Numbered from the stretch's first letter, positions 7,827-17,426 are shown. The stretch: DNA of 43,888 bases from ARK-15 sp038880255 (GCA_038880255.1 JAVZSA010000008.1:1-43888); one strand, 5' to 3'. Notes: generated from the letters alone by a model not told the origin. Numbers and translations: made by a program.

Positions 7827-8684
7827 ATGGATCTTGAATCAGTAATTGTTGAAGCAATTAGAAAGGCTGAAACAACAATACCTTCTGATGTATATAATCA
7901 TCTTTTACTTGCATACAAAAATGAATCCAATGAAATCTCTAAATCACAATTAAAATCAATTATTGATAATGTTGAATATGCAAAAGAAAAATCATTACCA
8001 ATATGTCAGGATACAGGTACGCAAACATTCTTCCTAGATGTTGGTTATGATTTCCCATATAAAAAAGAAATGATTAATTCTATAGTAAATTCTGTTTCTA
8101 AGGCAACATCATTTTATTATATTAGACCTAATGCTGTGGATCCTTTCTCAGGAAAAAATCCTGGTAATAATATTGGAAGATATATACCATACATAAATTG
8201 GTATTTAAGAGAAGGTGATGATGCCATAATCCATGTTTTGCCAAAGGGTGGAGGATCTGAGAATGCAAGTGCATTAGCAATGTTGAAACCAGGTGAGGGT
8301 ATGAAGGGTATAAAAAAATTTGTTGTAGATCAAGTAATTAAGGCAGGAGCAAACCCATGCCCACCAATAATTGTAGGTCTTGGGATTGGTGGTGGCTCAG
8401 ATCTTTCAATGATTCTTGCAAAGAGGGCATTGTTAAGGCCATTGGGACATAGACATGAAGAGAAAAGGGTAGCAGATCTTGAATTGGAATTATTGGATTT
8501 GTTGAATAAGGTGGGTATTGGTACAATGGGCTGGGGTGGTAATATTTCTGTATTGGATGTACATATAGAATACGCATATAGACATCCAGCCTCATTGCCA
8601 GTAGGTCTTGTGGTTCAATGCTGGGCTGATAGACGAGCAAACATTCATATTTATAAGGATGGCAAAGTGGAGGTGACACAATGA
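7827..8684 (+). CDS. Fumarate hydratase class I, alpha subunit
   Basis: This is the N-terminal half of the two-subunit, oxygen-sensitive [4Fe-4S] fumarase, which interconverts fumarate and malate. At 285 aa it is the expected size. The three cluster cysteines are visible: C60 (ICQDTGTQ), C178 (NPCPPIIVG) and C265 (QCWADRRA). The glycine-rich GLGIGGGSD block is at 185-192. L(+)-tartrate dehydratase has the same two-chain layout and cannot be excluded. The ATG lies about 25 bases after a TTATTAATA element with no SD. The stop overlaps the beta-subunit start (ATGA). Fumarate also arises from the nearby PurB reaction. Confidence 0.93.
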   Translation: MDLESVIVEAIRKAETTIPSDVYNHLLLAYKNESNEISKSQLKSIIDNVEYAKEKSLPICQDTGTQTFFLDVGYDFPYKKEMINSIVNSVSKATSFYYIRPNAVDPFSGKNPGNNIGRYIPYINWYLREGDDAIIHVLPKGGGSENASALAMLKPGEGMKGIKKFVVDQVIKAGANPCPPIIVGLGIGGGSDLSMILAKRALLRPLGHRHEEKRVADLELELLDLLNKVGIGTMGWGGNISVLDVHIEYAYRHPASLPVGLVVQCWADRRANIHIYKDGKVEVTQ

Positions 8685-9289
8685 TATTTGAATTAGAGAT
8701 TCCTAGGGATTTTAATAAAATAAGGGAATTAAAGATGGGTGATGTTATATATATTAGTGGTAAAATTTTTACAGCTAGGGATGAAGCCCATCAATTAATG
8801 CTTGAACTTTTTGAGAAAAAGGAAAAACTTCCTTTTAATCCTGCAGAAATGGTGCTCTATCACTGTGGTCCTGTCGTAAAGAAGGAAAATGGGGAATGGA
8901 AAGTTCTCGCCGCAGGACCTACCACATCCTCAAGAATGGATCTTTTTGAAAAAGAAGTTATTGAGGCATATGGCATAAGGATAATTGTTGGAAAAGGTGG
9001 AATGGGTGATAGAACGGCAGAAGCACTTAAAAATATAGGTGGTATTTATGCTACCTTCACAGGTGGTGCAGGTGCACTTGCAGCGAAAAGTTTCAAAAAG
9101 GTACTAAATGTTTATTATCTTGATGAACTTGGTTCTCCGGAAGCAATGTGGATCTTCGAGGCTGAAAAGTTTGGTCCACTTATTGTTTCGATAGATTCAC
9201 AAGGTAAAAATTGGAATAAAATATCTAGAGAGGAAATGGAAAAGAGAAAAAAGGAAATATTTGATCTGATAGAACATGAAGGTCATTGA
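8681..9289 (+). CDS. Fumarate hydratase class I, beta subunit
   Basis: This is the C-terminal half of class I fumarase, a 202-aa swivelling domain that closes over the cluster-bearing alpha chain. Recognisable blocks are GDVIYISGKIFTARDEAH near 20-37, YHCGPVV (62-68), and AAGPTTSSRMD with IIVGKGGMGDRT further on, the substrate-binding area of the family. It starts inside the alpha stop codon, with AGGTGAC just upstream as SD. It ends with a 14-base overlap into imidazolonepropionase. The three genes are therefore one tightly coupled operon. Confidence 0.93.
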   Translation: MIFELEIPRDFNKIRELKMGDVIYISGKIFTARDEAHQLMLELFEKKEKLPFNPAEMVLYHCGPVVKKENGEWKVLAAGPTTSSRMDLFEKEVIEAYGIRIIVGKGGMGDRTAEALKNIGGIYATFTGGAGALAAKSFKKVLNVYYLDELGSPEAMWIFEAEKFGPLIVSIDSQGKNWNKISREEMEKRKKEIFDLIEHEGH

Positions 9290-10478
9290 GAACGCTAATG
9301 AAATAATTACAATACCAAATGAAGGCAACAAACCAAAGAGAGGGGAGGGTATGAGGGACCTGGGGGTAGTGAGGAATGCAAATATATGGATTGATAATGG
9401 TAAAATAATTAGAATAACCAGAGAATTACCTGAAAAAATTGATGAGAAAATAAATGCATCCGGGAAAATTGTTATCCCTGCTTTTGTTGATCCCCATACA
9501 CATCCCGTATTTTATGGATATAGAGATTTTGAACTACCATTAAAAATGCAGGGCAAAAGTTATCAAGAGATTTTAAAGTTAGGTGGTGGTATATATTATA
9601 CAGTTGATAAAACAAAGAGTGCTACAGAAGATGAACTTTTTGAAGAATCATCAAAAAGGATTGAATATATGATAAAATATGGGACACTAGCTGCCGAGGC
9701 GAAGTCTGGATATGGGTTAGATTTTGAAAATGAAATAAAAATATTGAAAATAATAAAAAAACTTTCAAAACAATACCCTATAGATCTAATACCCACCTTT
9801 CTTTTGCATATAATACCTAAAAATAGGGAAGAGGGGGATTATGTTCTTGAAATAATAGATCATCTAGAATTATTAAAAAAATATGCTTTAAATGTTGATA
9901 TTTTCTGTGATAGAGGTGCATTTTCAAAGGAATGGTCAGATATATTTTTAAAAAATGCCTATGAAAAGGGTTTTAAACTTAAAATTCACGCTGATGAACT
10001 TGAGTATATTGGGTGTAGCTCACTTATAAAAAAATATAATTTTCTTTCCATGGATCATCTATTGAAAACACCAGAAGAAATAATTAAATACATGTCTGAG
10101 AAAGATACTATAGCTGTTTTACTTCCTGGTACACCTTTCACATTATTCCAAAATGAATTTCCAAAAGCTAGGAAATTCATAGATAACAACGTGCCTGTAG
10201 CAATTGGAACAGATCTAAATCCAAATTGTTACACTGAAAGTATGCAAGAAATAATATCATTATCAATATATAAAATGAATATGACCGTTGAAGAAGCAAT
10301 AGTTGCAGCCACATATAATGCAGCATTTGCTACTGGAATTCAAGATAGGTATGGATCAATAGAAATAGGTAAGGAAGCTAATTTACTAATACTTGACATA
10401 AAATCATACACACATATTGGTTATCATTTCGGTGTAAACCTTGTATCCGATATAATTAAAAATGGGGAATTAATATAA
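9276..10478 (+). CDS. hutI: Imidazolonepropionase
   Basis: This amidohydrolase opens the imidazolone ring in histidine degradation, giving N-formimino-glutamate. At 400 aa it has the family length. Metal ligands are visible: H74 and H76 (DPHTHPVFYG), H238 (KIHADE) and D312 (GTDLNPN). H261 in SMDHL and the GYGLDFENE loop also match the family. The start ATG lies within the last codons of the fumarase beta gene. No histidine ammonia-lyase, urocanase or formiminoglutamate enzyme lies in the window, so the rest of the pathway must be elsewhere. A related amidohydrolase activity is possible but less likely. Confidence 0.9.
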   Translation: MKVIENANEIITIPNEGNKPKRGEGMRDLGVVRNANIWIDNGKIIRITRELPEKIDEKINASGKIVIPAFVDPHTHPVFYGYRDFELPLKMQGKSYQEILKLGGGIYYTVDKTKSATEDELFEESSKRIEYMIKYGTLAAEAKSGYGLDFENEIKILKIIKKLSKQYPIDLIPTFLLHIIPKNREEGDYVLEIIDHLELLKKYALNVDIFCDRGAFSKEWSDIFLKNAYEKGFKLKIHADELEYIGCSSLIKKYNFLSMDHLLKTPEEIIKYMSEKDTIAVLLPGTPFTLFQNEFPKARKFIDNNVPVAIGTDLNPNCYTESMQEIISLSIYKMNMTVEEAIVAATYNAAFATGIQDRYGSIEIGKEANLLILDIKSYTHIGYHFGVNLVSDIIKNGELI

Positions 10479-10482
10479 TAAA

Positions 10483-11631
10483 TCATTTGTTTTTGAAAAT
10501 TGACCATATTAAAGCTGCAGCAACCATTTGTAAAATTATTACATATATTATAACAATGTAGGTTAATGAATATAGGAATCCTATGATAGAACCTCCCAAT
10601 AACAATCCAAAACCATAAAATGCATTAAAGATACCAAATGAAAATGCACGTTCTTCTTTATTGACCAAATTTCCCACAATAGAACGCATAACAGTATCTT
10701 GTATACCTGTTGTTATACCGAAAAATAATGCGCCTAAAAATAGCATTATTGGTATTGGATTCAAAATCAATAGGGGAATAGCAATAGGTGTAATTAAACC
10801 AAAATAGAGTAATTTTTTTCCAAATCTATCGTATAACCAACCGAACAGAAATCCAAATGCTCCTTCACCTGCCATTGCTACCAAAAATATTAAAGGTATC
10901 ATAAACTGGGATGTAACACTTTGAGCACCATACATAATGAAGGCCACATTATATGTTCCTCCTGCGCTAATGGCAATTGCAATTGAATAAATTAAAACCT
11001 GTTTTTTCGACAATCCCTTTATAGAAATTTCATTTTCAGCACTTATTCCTGATTTTTTATAATGTTTGTACCCAAGAGTAAGAAAAGTCAAACTTAGAAT
11101 TGCAGGAATAAGCAATAGAGCAAAAATTGAATTAAAATTAAAATTATAGAGAATTAATAGAGAGACCGTCAAAGGTCCAATTATTGCACCTATTTGATCC
11201 AATGCTTCTATTGCGAAAGCCTTTCCTATATCCCCACTTTTTGCAGCTTCTGATAAAACATAGTCTCTAGTAGGTACTCTAATACCTTTACCTAATCTTA
11301 TCAAAGCTATCAAAATTATGGCGATTAAATAATGACCGGTAATCGCCAATAATGGAACTGAGAATAAATTTATTGCTTAACCAATAAACATAGTTGCCCA
11401 ATAATGCTTTGTTTTACTACTTAAAAAACCGCTGAATAGTCTAATTGCATAGCCAAGGAATTCTGCTGTACCTACTACCATCCCCAATACAGCAACTGAA
11501 ACACCTAGATCCCTTGTGAGATATTGAGGAATTATACTCCAGCCACCTTCATATGTAAAATCAGCAAATAAACTTACCATTCCTATTAATAAAATAAATA
11601 CGATCCCTTTTGAATATTCTTTATGTTTCAA
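10483..11631 (-). pseudogene. MFS transporter interrupted by one in-frame stop
   Basis: This is a 12-helix major facilitator superfamily permease read in one frame from the ATG at 11629-11631 to the stop at 10483. It is broken only by a TAA at 11377-11379, after 84 codons. On both sides the protein is continuous: DFTYEGGWSIIPQYL opens helix 1, TKHYWATMFIG precedes the stop, and AINLFSVPLLAITGHY follows in the same frame. A single base change in a sense codon such as TAT would explain it. Translation of the distal 288 codons could only restart at a TTG. It is a recent pseudogene, a read-through case or a sequencing error. Substrate unknown. Confidence 0.8.
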
Positions 11632-11673
11632 AGGAAAGCACCTAAAAATGTAATTATTTTTATAATGATGAAA

Positions 11674-12513
11674 TCATTTGTATTTGTAAAATCCTTCTCC
11701 AGTTTTTCTTCCAAGTTTACCAGCCGCTACCATCTTTTTCAATAGTGGTGCAGGTCTGTATTTTGGATCTCCAGTATCTGTATATAAGACATTCATGATA
11801 TCAAGGCAGACATCCAATCCTATAAGATCAGCTAATTCTAAGGGACCCATAGGATGGTTAAGACCAAACTTCGCTACCTTATCTATATCTTCCTTTGATG
11901 CCACACCTTCCATCAAGGAAAAAATTGCCTCATTTATCAATGGCATCAAAATCCTATTTGCAACAAAACCTGGGGAATCATTTACAATTACTGGAACCTT
12001 TCCAAGGGAGGTTGCAAGATCTACAGTAAATTTTACAGTTTCATCTGTCGTAGAATATCCCTTCACCACTTCTACTAATTTCATAAGTGGCACAGGATTA
12101 AAGAAATGCATTCCAATAAATTTCTCTTGCCTTTTTGTCTGAGATGCCAATTTAGTTATTGATATTGATGATGTATTTGATGCAAATATTGCATTTTTAT
12201 TCACAAAGCCATCCAGGTCTTTGAATAGCTCTGCCTTTGCATCAAAATTTTCAACTATTGCTTCAACAATAAGATCAGAGTTTTCAACAATTTTCCTATC
12301 TGTGGTTGTTTTTATTCTACTTATAATTTTTTCTATTTCTTCTTCTATCACTCCTTTTTCTTTTAATTTTTTTAAGCTTGTTTTAATACCTTCCATGCCA
12401 GAGTTCAAGTATTTTTCATCCACATCAACAAGGATAACATTATGACCATAAGTAGCAAATATTTGTGCAATCCCCCTTCCCATAGTTCCAGCACCAAAAA
12501 TACTCACATTCAT
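11674..12513 (-). CDS. 3-hydroxyacyl-CoA (3-hydroxybutyryl-CoA) dehydrogenase
   Basis: This NAD(P)-dependent enzyme interconverts 3-hydroxyacyl-CoA and 3-oxoacyl-CoA in short-chain fatty-acid or acetoacetyl-CoA metabolism. The Rossmann motif GAGTMG is at 7-12. The catalytic His is H136 (IGMHFFNPVPLMKLVE), with NDSPGFVANR at 178-187. The 279-aa length fits the stand-alone bacterial-type Hbd rather than the large FadB fusion. It follows the thiolase gene closely, with GGTGAGGTGAT as SD over the thiolase stop. The pair would convert acetyl-CoA to 3-hydroxybutyryl-CoA or do the reverse; no crotonase or acyl-CoA dehydrogenase is in the window. Confidence 0.92.
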   Translation of the reverse strand: MNVSIFGAGTMGRGIAQIFATYGHNVILVDVDEKYLNSGMEGIKTSLKKLKEKGVIEEEIEKIISRIKTTTDRKIVENSDLIVEAIVENFDAKAELFKDLDGFVNKNAIFASNTSSISITKLASQTKRQEKFIGMHFFNPVPLMKLVEVVKGYSTTDETVKFTVDLATSLGKVPVIVNDSPGFVANRILMPLINEAIFSLMEGVASKEDIDKVAKFGLNHPMGPLELADLIGLDVCLDIMNVLYTDTGDPKYRPAPLLKKMVAAGKLGRKTGEGFYKYK

Positions 12514-12517
12514 AATA

Positions 12518-13687
12518 TCACCTCACCAAATTTTCGACCAAAATTGAAACGGCATTTCCACCACCCAAACATATTGTTTCCAATCCAAATTTTCCTTTTT
12601 TTTCAATTAGATTGTAGAGTAATGTGGTTAATACCCTTGCTCCACTTGCACCTATTGGATGGCCAAGTGCAACTGCACCACCATTTATGTTAAAAATTTC
12701 ATCATCTATATTTAATGCCTTTTTCACAGCAACACTAGCAGAAGCATATGCCTCATTATGTTCGAATATGTCCAAATCATCAATTTTCATTCCTGTTTTT
12801 TCAAGTAGTGCTTTTGTTCCAGGAATAGGTGCTTCCATTACATAAAGTGGATCAACACCTACGGTATTGTATGCTATTATTTTTGCCATTGGTTTAATTC
12901 CATATTCATTAAGACTTTTCTCACTCATAAGTACAACTGCGGATGCACCATCACTTAACTGTGAAGCGTTTCCTGCAGTAACAAATTTACCATCCTTCAA
13001 AACAGGTTTTAAACTCTGCAATTTTTCTACAGAGGTATCATCCCTAATTCCTTCATCATTTTTTATTTCTCCCGATTCTGTTTTTACAGGAACTATTTCT
13101 TTGGCAAATCTTCCGTTATCTCTTGCCCTTTTTGCATTATAATGACTTCTATAAGCAAACTCATCAATTTCTTTTCTTGTAAGATTATACTTTTCAGCAA
13201 TTACTTCCCCTGTCTTTATCATATGTACATTATAATAAACATCCCAAAGTCCATCCATAATCATCTCATCGTAAAATGTTGTATTATCATACTTTAAACC
13301 AAATCTTACATTTTTTACATAATATGGTGCCTGACTCATATTTTCCATACCTCCTGCAACAATTATATCTGCATCACCTGCTTTTATTGCCTGTGCACCC
13401 AAAGTAATTGCCTTTAATCCTGATCCACATACCATGTTGACTGTAAATGCATTTATAGTGTTTGGAAATGATGATTTTAAAGATACTTGTCTGGCAGGAT
13501 TTTGGCCTAATCCACACTGAAGGGCATTACCCATAATTACCTCATCAACAATATTTTTATTAATACCAGCCCTTTTTATTGCCTCATCAACTGCAATTTT
13601 ACCAAGTTCAACAGCTGGTGTATTTATAAAGGATTTACCATATTTTCCAATTGGTGTTCTTACAGCGGAAACAACATAGACATTCAT
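12518..13687 (-). CDS. Acetyl-CoA C-acetyltransferase (thiolase)
   Basis: This thiolase condenses two acetyl-CoA or cleaves acetoacetyl-CoA. It is the bacterial PhbA/AtoB-like type with both active-site cysteines, C87 (NMVCGSGLKA) and C373 (CLGGGNA), plus H343 (GGAVALGHPIGASG). The archaeal HMG-CoA-linked thiolases lack this second Cys pattern. I start it at ATG 13685-13687 (MNVYVVSAVRTPIGKYG). An in-frame TTG five codons upstream has no support. The product is 389 aa. It is followed by the hydroxyacyl-CoA dehydrogenase in one operon and transcribed divergently from valS over 61 bases. The two genes look horizontally acquired from bacteria, by family affinity. Confidence 0.93.
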   Translation of the reverse strand: MNVYVVSAVRTPIGKYGKSFINTPAVELGKIAVDEAIKRAGINKNIVDEVIMGNALQCGLGQNPARQVSLKSSFPNTINAFTVNMVCGSGLKAITLGAQAIKAGDADIIVAGGMENMSQAPYYVKNVRFGLKYDNTTFYDEMIMDGLWDVYYNVHMIKTGEVIAEKYNLTRKEIDEFAYRSHYNAKRARDNGRFAKEIVPVKTESGEIKNDEGIRDDTSVEKLQSLKPVLKDGKFVTAGNASQLSDGASAVVLMSEKSLNEYGIKPMAKIIAYNTVGVDPLYVMEAPIPGTKALLEKTGMKIDDLDIFEHNEAYASASVAVKKALNIDDEIFNINGGAVALGHPIGASGARVLTTLLYNLIEKKGKFGLETICLGGGNAVSILVENLVR

Positions 13688-13748
13688 AAAACCTAATTGC
13701 AATTAAAATTAAAAAAGTTTTTATTAATAATGACAATAAAAGATAGTA

Positions 13749-16319
13749 ATGAATTACGAAGCTAAAAGTGTAGAGAGTAAATGGCAAAATTTTTGGGAAA
13801 AAGAAGGAATATACAGGTTTGAATTTAATTCTGAAAAAGAAATATATTCAATAGATAATCCACCAAGATATGCTAGTGGAGCTTTGCACTTAGGTCATGC
13901 CACTCATTATACACATATAGATTTTATTGCAAGATACAAAAGAATGAGAGGTTTTAATGTTTTTTTCCCACTATGTTTTGACGTTAATGGAATGCCAATT
14001 GAAGTTAATGTGGAAAAGGAAAAAAACATAAGAATGAAAGATGTAGAAAGACATAAATTTATAGAATTTTGTGAAGAGTTTGCAAATTCTAAAATAGATA
14101 CAATGAAAATGCAGTTTAAAATACTTGGGGAGTCAATGGATCCATCAATATATTATCAGACAGATTCACCTCAATATAGAAGGATTACCCAATTAACCTT
14201 CTTGGATACTGTTGAAAAGGGAATGGTTTATAGGGGTATGCACCCTGTTAATTGGTGTCCGAGATGTTCCACAGCAATTGCGGAATCTGAAATAGTGTAT
14301 GTTAATAAGAAGACAAAACTTTACTATATTAAATTTGATGTTGAAGATGGAAATGTAATAATTGCTACTACTAGACCAGAATTAATACCTGCAGCTTTAT
14401 TTTTATCATATAATGAGAATGATCCAAGGTATTCTTATTTAAAAAATAAGAAAGCAAAACTACCCCTATTTGATAAGGAAATTCCCATAATACCTGATAC
14501 TCTTATTGATATGAATTTTGGGACAGGTATAGAAATGGTTTGTTCCATAGGGGACAAGAATGATCTTAAACTTATTAGAAAGCATGGTTTTGAAATAATA
14601 AGAATTATTGATGAACAAGGAAAATTAACAGATCTTGCTGGAAAATACTCAGGACTTGATATAATAAATGCAAGAGAAAAAATAATTGAAGATCTTAATA
14701 AGGAAAATAGGTTGATAAAGATAGAGGAAATAGAACATAATGTAGGAACATGTTGGAGATGTGGTACACCATTGGAAATATTAAACAAAGAACAATGGTT
14801 TATTAAAACTTTAGATTTAAAGGAAAGGTTGTTTGAATTATCCAACCGTCTTAATTGGTATCCAGAGTTTATGAAGAAAAGGTTAGAGGAATGGATAAAT
14901 GGTTTAGAATGGGATTGGGTCATCTCAAGACAAAGATATTTTGCAACACCAATACCAGCTTGGATATGTGAAAATAATCATGTGGTTTATGCATCTAAAG
15001 AGGATTTATTAAAAAGGGATGATTACGTAGATCCAACTAAGGAAAAACCAAAGGTAAAAAATTGTCCAATATGTGGGAAAGAATTGAAAGGTGTGGAAGA
15101 TGTATTTGATACATGGATAGATTCATCAATTTCCCCACTCTATAATTCATTCCTTTATAGGGATGATAAACTTTTCAAAAAGCTTTATCCAATGAGTTTA
15201 AGGCCACAGGCACATGATATTATTAGAACTTGGGCTTTTTATTCATTAATTAGATGTGACATAGTGACAAATGAAATACCATGGAAGGATATATTTGTGG
15301 ATGGACATATTCTTGCTGAGGATGGTCGACCTATGCATGCTTCATGGGGGAATGTTGTAGATCCTTTGAAAATTATTGACGAATTTGGAACAGATCCCTT
15401 TAGATATTTTGCTGCTACTTGTACAATTGGTGAAGATACTCCATTTAGAAGAAGGGAACTTGTTCATGGTAAAAAATTGTTAAATAAATTATGGAATGTA
15501 GCAAATTTTGTGGAAATAAACGTGGATAAAAAAGAGAATGTAAGAATAGAAGATCCAATGGATCTTTGGATATTATCTGAATTTTCAGAAACATTAGAAA
15601 AGGTAACAAATTATATGGAAAATTATAGATATGATAGAGCAATAAGGGAAATAGACGAATTCTTTTGGCATATCTTTGCTGATCACTATATTGAAATGAT
15701 AAAGTATAGAGTAAAAGAAGATAAAGGAACAAAATTGGCTCTTTACAATGTTTTTCTTGGAATAATTAAAATTTATGCACCATTTATTCCTCACATTACT
15801 GAGGAAATATATCATAGATTATTTTCAAAATATGAAAATAAAATATCCATACATTTAGAATCTTGGCCAGAGAAATTTGAAAAAAGGTATTTAGAAGAGG
15901 GTAGAAAAATTAAGGAAATAATATACATAGTGAGAAGATATAAAAAAGAAAATGTAAAATCAAATATTAAGAAATTAACTGTTGTAAGTGATAATGCAAA
16001 AAATTTATCACTTGCAGGTAACACAATTAAAGGTGCATTATCTTTGGAGGAAATTAAGTTTCTTGAAAGTGTTAATGTTAAAAGTATTGTGAGTAAAGCT
16101 ACCCCAGACATTTCAAAATTAGGACCTTTACTAAGGGATGAATTAAATGATTTTCTAGAATATGTATCAAAAATATCACCATCAGAATTGAAAAATGGAT
16201 TAATATTCAAAGGAAAGTTCATAGGACCTGAAAACTTTAAATTTGAAAATTCATTTGAATTTCAGGGGAAATTGGTGGATATAATTAAAACAAAAGATAT
16301 TACATTAATATTGGAATGA
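13749..16319 (+). CDS. valS: Valyl-tRNA synthetase
   Basis: This class I synthetase charges tRNA-Val. At 856 aa it has the HIGH motif as HLGH (47-50). The CP1 editing domain has TTRPELIPA and the ValRS-type GTGIEMVCSIGD block. There are three CxxC zinc-ribbon-like sites: CPRC near 170, CWRC near 335 and CPIC near 440. The catalytic end has DTWIDSSISP. The KMSKS loop is strongly altered: residues 528-532 read PMHAS in DGRPMHASWGNVVDP, so both lysines are absent. A helical anticodon domain and C-terminal extension follow. The leaderless-type start has an A/T box (TTTTTATTAATAA, 13718-13730) upstream. The GTG..MVC..GD signature favours ValRS over IleRS. Confidence 0.93.
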   Translation: MNYEAKSVESKWQNFWEKEGIYRFEFNSEKEIYSIDNPPRYASGALHLGHATHYTHIDFIARYKRMRGFNVFFPLCFDVNGMPIEVNVEKEKNIRMKDVERHKFIEFCEEFANSKIDTMKMQFKILGESMDPSIYYQTDSPQYRRITQLTFLDTVEKGMVYRGMHPVNWCPRCSTAIAESEIVYVNKKTKLYYIKFDVEDGNVIIATTRPELIPAALFLSYNENDPRYSYLKNKKAKLPLFDKEIPIIPDTLIDMNFGTGIEMVCSIGDKNDLKLIRKHGFEIIRIIDEQGKLTDLAGKYSGLDIINAREKIIEDLNKENRLIKIEEIEHNVGTCWRCGTPLEILNKEQWFIKTLDLKERLFELSNRLNWYPEFMKKRLEEWINGLEWDWVISRQRYFATPIPAWICENNHVVYASKEDLLKRDDYVDPTKEKPKVKNCPICGKELKGVEDVFDTWIDSSISPLYNSFLYRDDKLFKKLYPMSLRPQAHDIIRTWAFYSLIRCDIVTNEIPWKDIFVDGHILAEDGRPMHASWGNVVDPLKIIDEFGTDPFRYFAATCTIGEDTPFRRRELVHGKKLLNKLWNVANFVEINVDKKENVRIEDPMDLWILSEFSETLEKVTNYMENYRYDRAIREIDEFFWHIFADHYIEMIKYRVKEDKGTKLALYNVFLGIIKIYAPFIPHITEEIYHRLFSKYENKISIHLESWPEKFEKRYLEEGRKIKEIIYIVRRYKKENVKSNIKKLTVVSDNAKNLSLAGNTIKGALSLEEIKFLESVNVKSIVSKATPDISKLGPLLRDELNDFLEYVSKISPSELKNGLIFKGKFIGPENFKFENSFEFQGKLVDIIKTKDITLILE

Positions 16320-16353
16320 AATATTTATTAAAGTATTTTCTTATTTACATTTT

Positions 16354-16635
16354 ATGAAAGTTGGAATATTTGAGTATAAGGCGAAAAAAGGTCTGATCAG
16401 GGCCTCCGTAACATTGTTTGAAGATAAAATTAATGTAAAAATAACAGGTGATTTTATGGTATTTCCAGAAGATGTAATATTCGATCTTGAAAATAATCTT
16501 AAGGATATACCTCCTGATGAAAGAATAATAGGAGAATTGATAGAAAAATCATTATCCAAGGCCATAATGGTAGGCTGTACAATTGATGATTTTAAGTTGA
16601 CAATTATTAATGCATTAAAGGAGGTGAAACCTTGA
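16354..16635 (+). CDS. lplB: Lipoate-protein ligase subunit B (LplB, accessory domain)
   Basis: This is a 93-aa protein corresponding to the C-terminal accessory domain of bacterial lipoate ligase. In Thermoplasma it is a separate chain needed by LplA for adenylation of lipoate. The start (MKVGIFEYKAKKGLIRASV) and the FEDKINVKITGDFMVFPED segment match that domain type. Its stop overlaps the TTG start of lplA, and the SD for lplA lies in its last codons. The start follows an A/T box (ATTTATTAAAG) at leaderless spacing after the valS stop. Assignment rests on this arrangement and family memory. Confidence 0.85.
   Translation: MKVGIFEYKAKKGLIRASVTLFEDKINVKITGDFMVFPEDVIFDLENNLKDIPPDERIIGELIEKSLSKAIMVGCTIDDFKLTIINALKEVKP
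16620..16626 (+). promoter_or_regulatory. Perfect Shine-Dalgarno site deciding the TTG start of lplA
   Basis: GGAGGTG is fully complementary to the archaeal 16S 3' end and sits 5 bases before TTG. There is no ATG in a suitable position, so this site fixes the non-standard start. It lies inside the end of lplB. Confidence 0.75.
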
Positions 16636-17426
16636 GAGTATTAATATATGAAATCCCAGGGAATCCGCATCTTAGTATGGCTTTTGAGGAAGCAATGTGG
16701 AGAGAATTGCAAAATGGTAAAGTTCAAAATACATTAAGAATATGGAGGCATAGGAGTGTGGCTATTGTTGGATATTTTCAGCTTGCTGAAGAGGAGTTAA
16801 ATTTCGAAAAGATTAGGGAAAATAAAGTTGATGTATTAAGAAGAATAACTGGAGGGGGTGCAGTATATCAGGATCTTGGTTGTCTTGTATGGACAATTGC
16901 TGTAAAGGGGCCTAAAGGTGCTGGAATAGATTATATTTACAATTTTCTCTTAAAAGGTTTTGTGGATACTTTGAAAAAATTTACAAAGGTTAGAGTGGAA
17001 AATGTGAATGATGTGGTAGTAGAATCCAATGGTACAGAAAGAAAAGTAAGTGGTACTTCAGCAACATTCAGAGATGAATTTTATCTATTACACGGTACTC
17101 TATTGGTAGATACAGATTTAAAGATGTTATCATCTGTACTTAAAGTACCCAAGGTAAAATTGGCGGACAAGGGAATTTCAGAAGTTAAGTACAGGGTAAC
17201 AAATCTTAATGAAGCACTGGGAAAGAAAATACATTATAGTGAAATAATAGATGCAATGGTAAAATCCTATTCAGAACTTCTTAATGAAAAAATAGAGTAT
17301 GATATACCAACAAAAGAGGAACTTGACCTTGCCGATAGGCTTTACAAAGTAAAATTTTCTACGCCTGAATGGAATTTGCTTAGGTTTCCGTCGAATTATT
17401 TTGAAAAATTTTTAAAAGATGAATAG
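16632..17426 (+). CDS. lplA: Lipoate-protein ligase A, catalytic subunit
   Basis: LplA activates lipoate with ATP and transfers it to acceptor lysines on 2-oxoacid dehydrogenase E2 or glycine cleavage H protein. This 264-aa catalytic domain has RRITGGGAVYQD (70-81) and the lysine motif K138 in RKVSGTSA, both lipoyl/AMP-binding. It lacks the fused C-terminal domain, which is supplied by LplB upstream. The start is TTG at 16632-16634, chosen because GGAGGTG (16620-16626) lies 5 bases before it and because the residues RVLIYEIPG align with family starts. TTGA gives a 4-base overlap with lplB. No lipoylated substrate gene is nearby. Confidence 0.93.
   Translation: MRVLIYEIPGNPHLSMAFEEAMWRELQNGKVQNTLRIWRHRSVAIVGYFQLAEEELNFEKIRENKVDVLRRITGGGAVYQDLGCLVWTIAVKGPKGAGIDYIYNFLLKGFVDTLKKFTKVRVENVNDVVVESNGTERKVSGTSATFRDEFYLLHGTLLVDTDLKMLSSVLKVPKVKLADKGISEVKYRVTNLNEALGKKIHYSEIIDAMVKSYSELLNEKIEYDIPTKEELDLADRLYKVKFSTPEWNLLRFPSNYFEKFLKDE

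Noticed and set aside
13688..13702. TTG start five codons upstream for the thiolase
   Set aside because: No SD precedes it, while ATG at 13687 gives the usual N-terminus with the VSAVRTPIG block.
14435..14923. 162-codon open frame on the minus strand inside valS
   Set aside because: It is antisense to a well-supported synthetase, with Ser/Leu/Phe-rich composition typical of shadow frames and no start signals.
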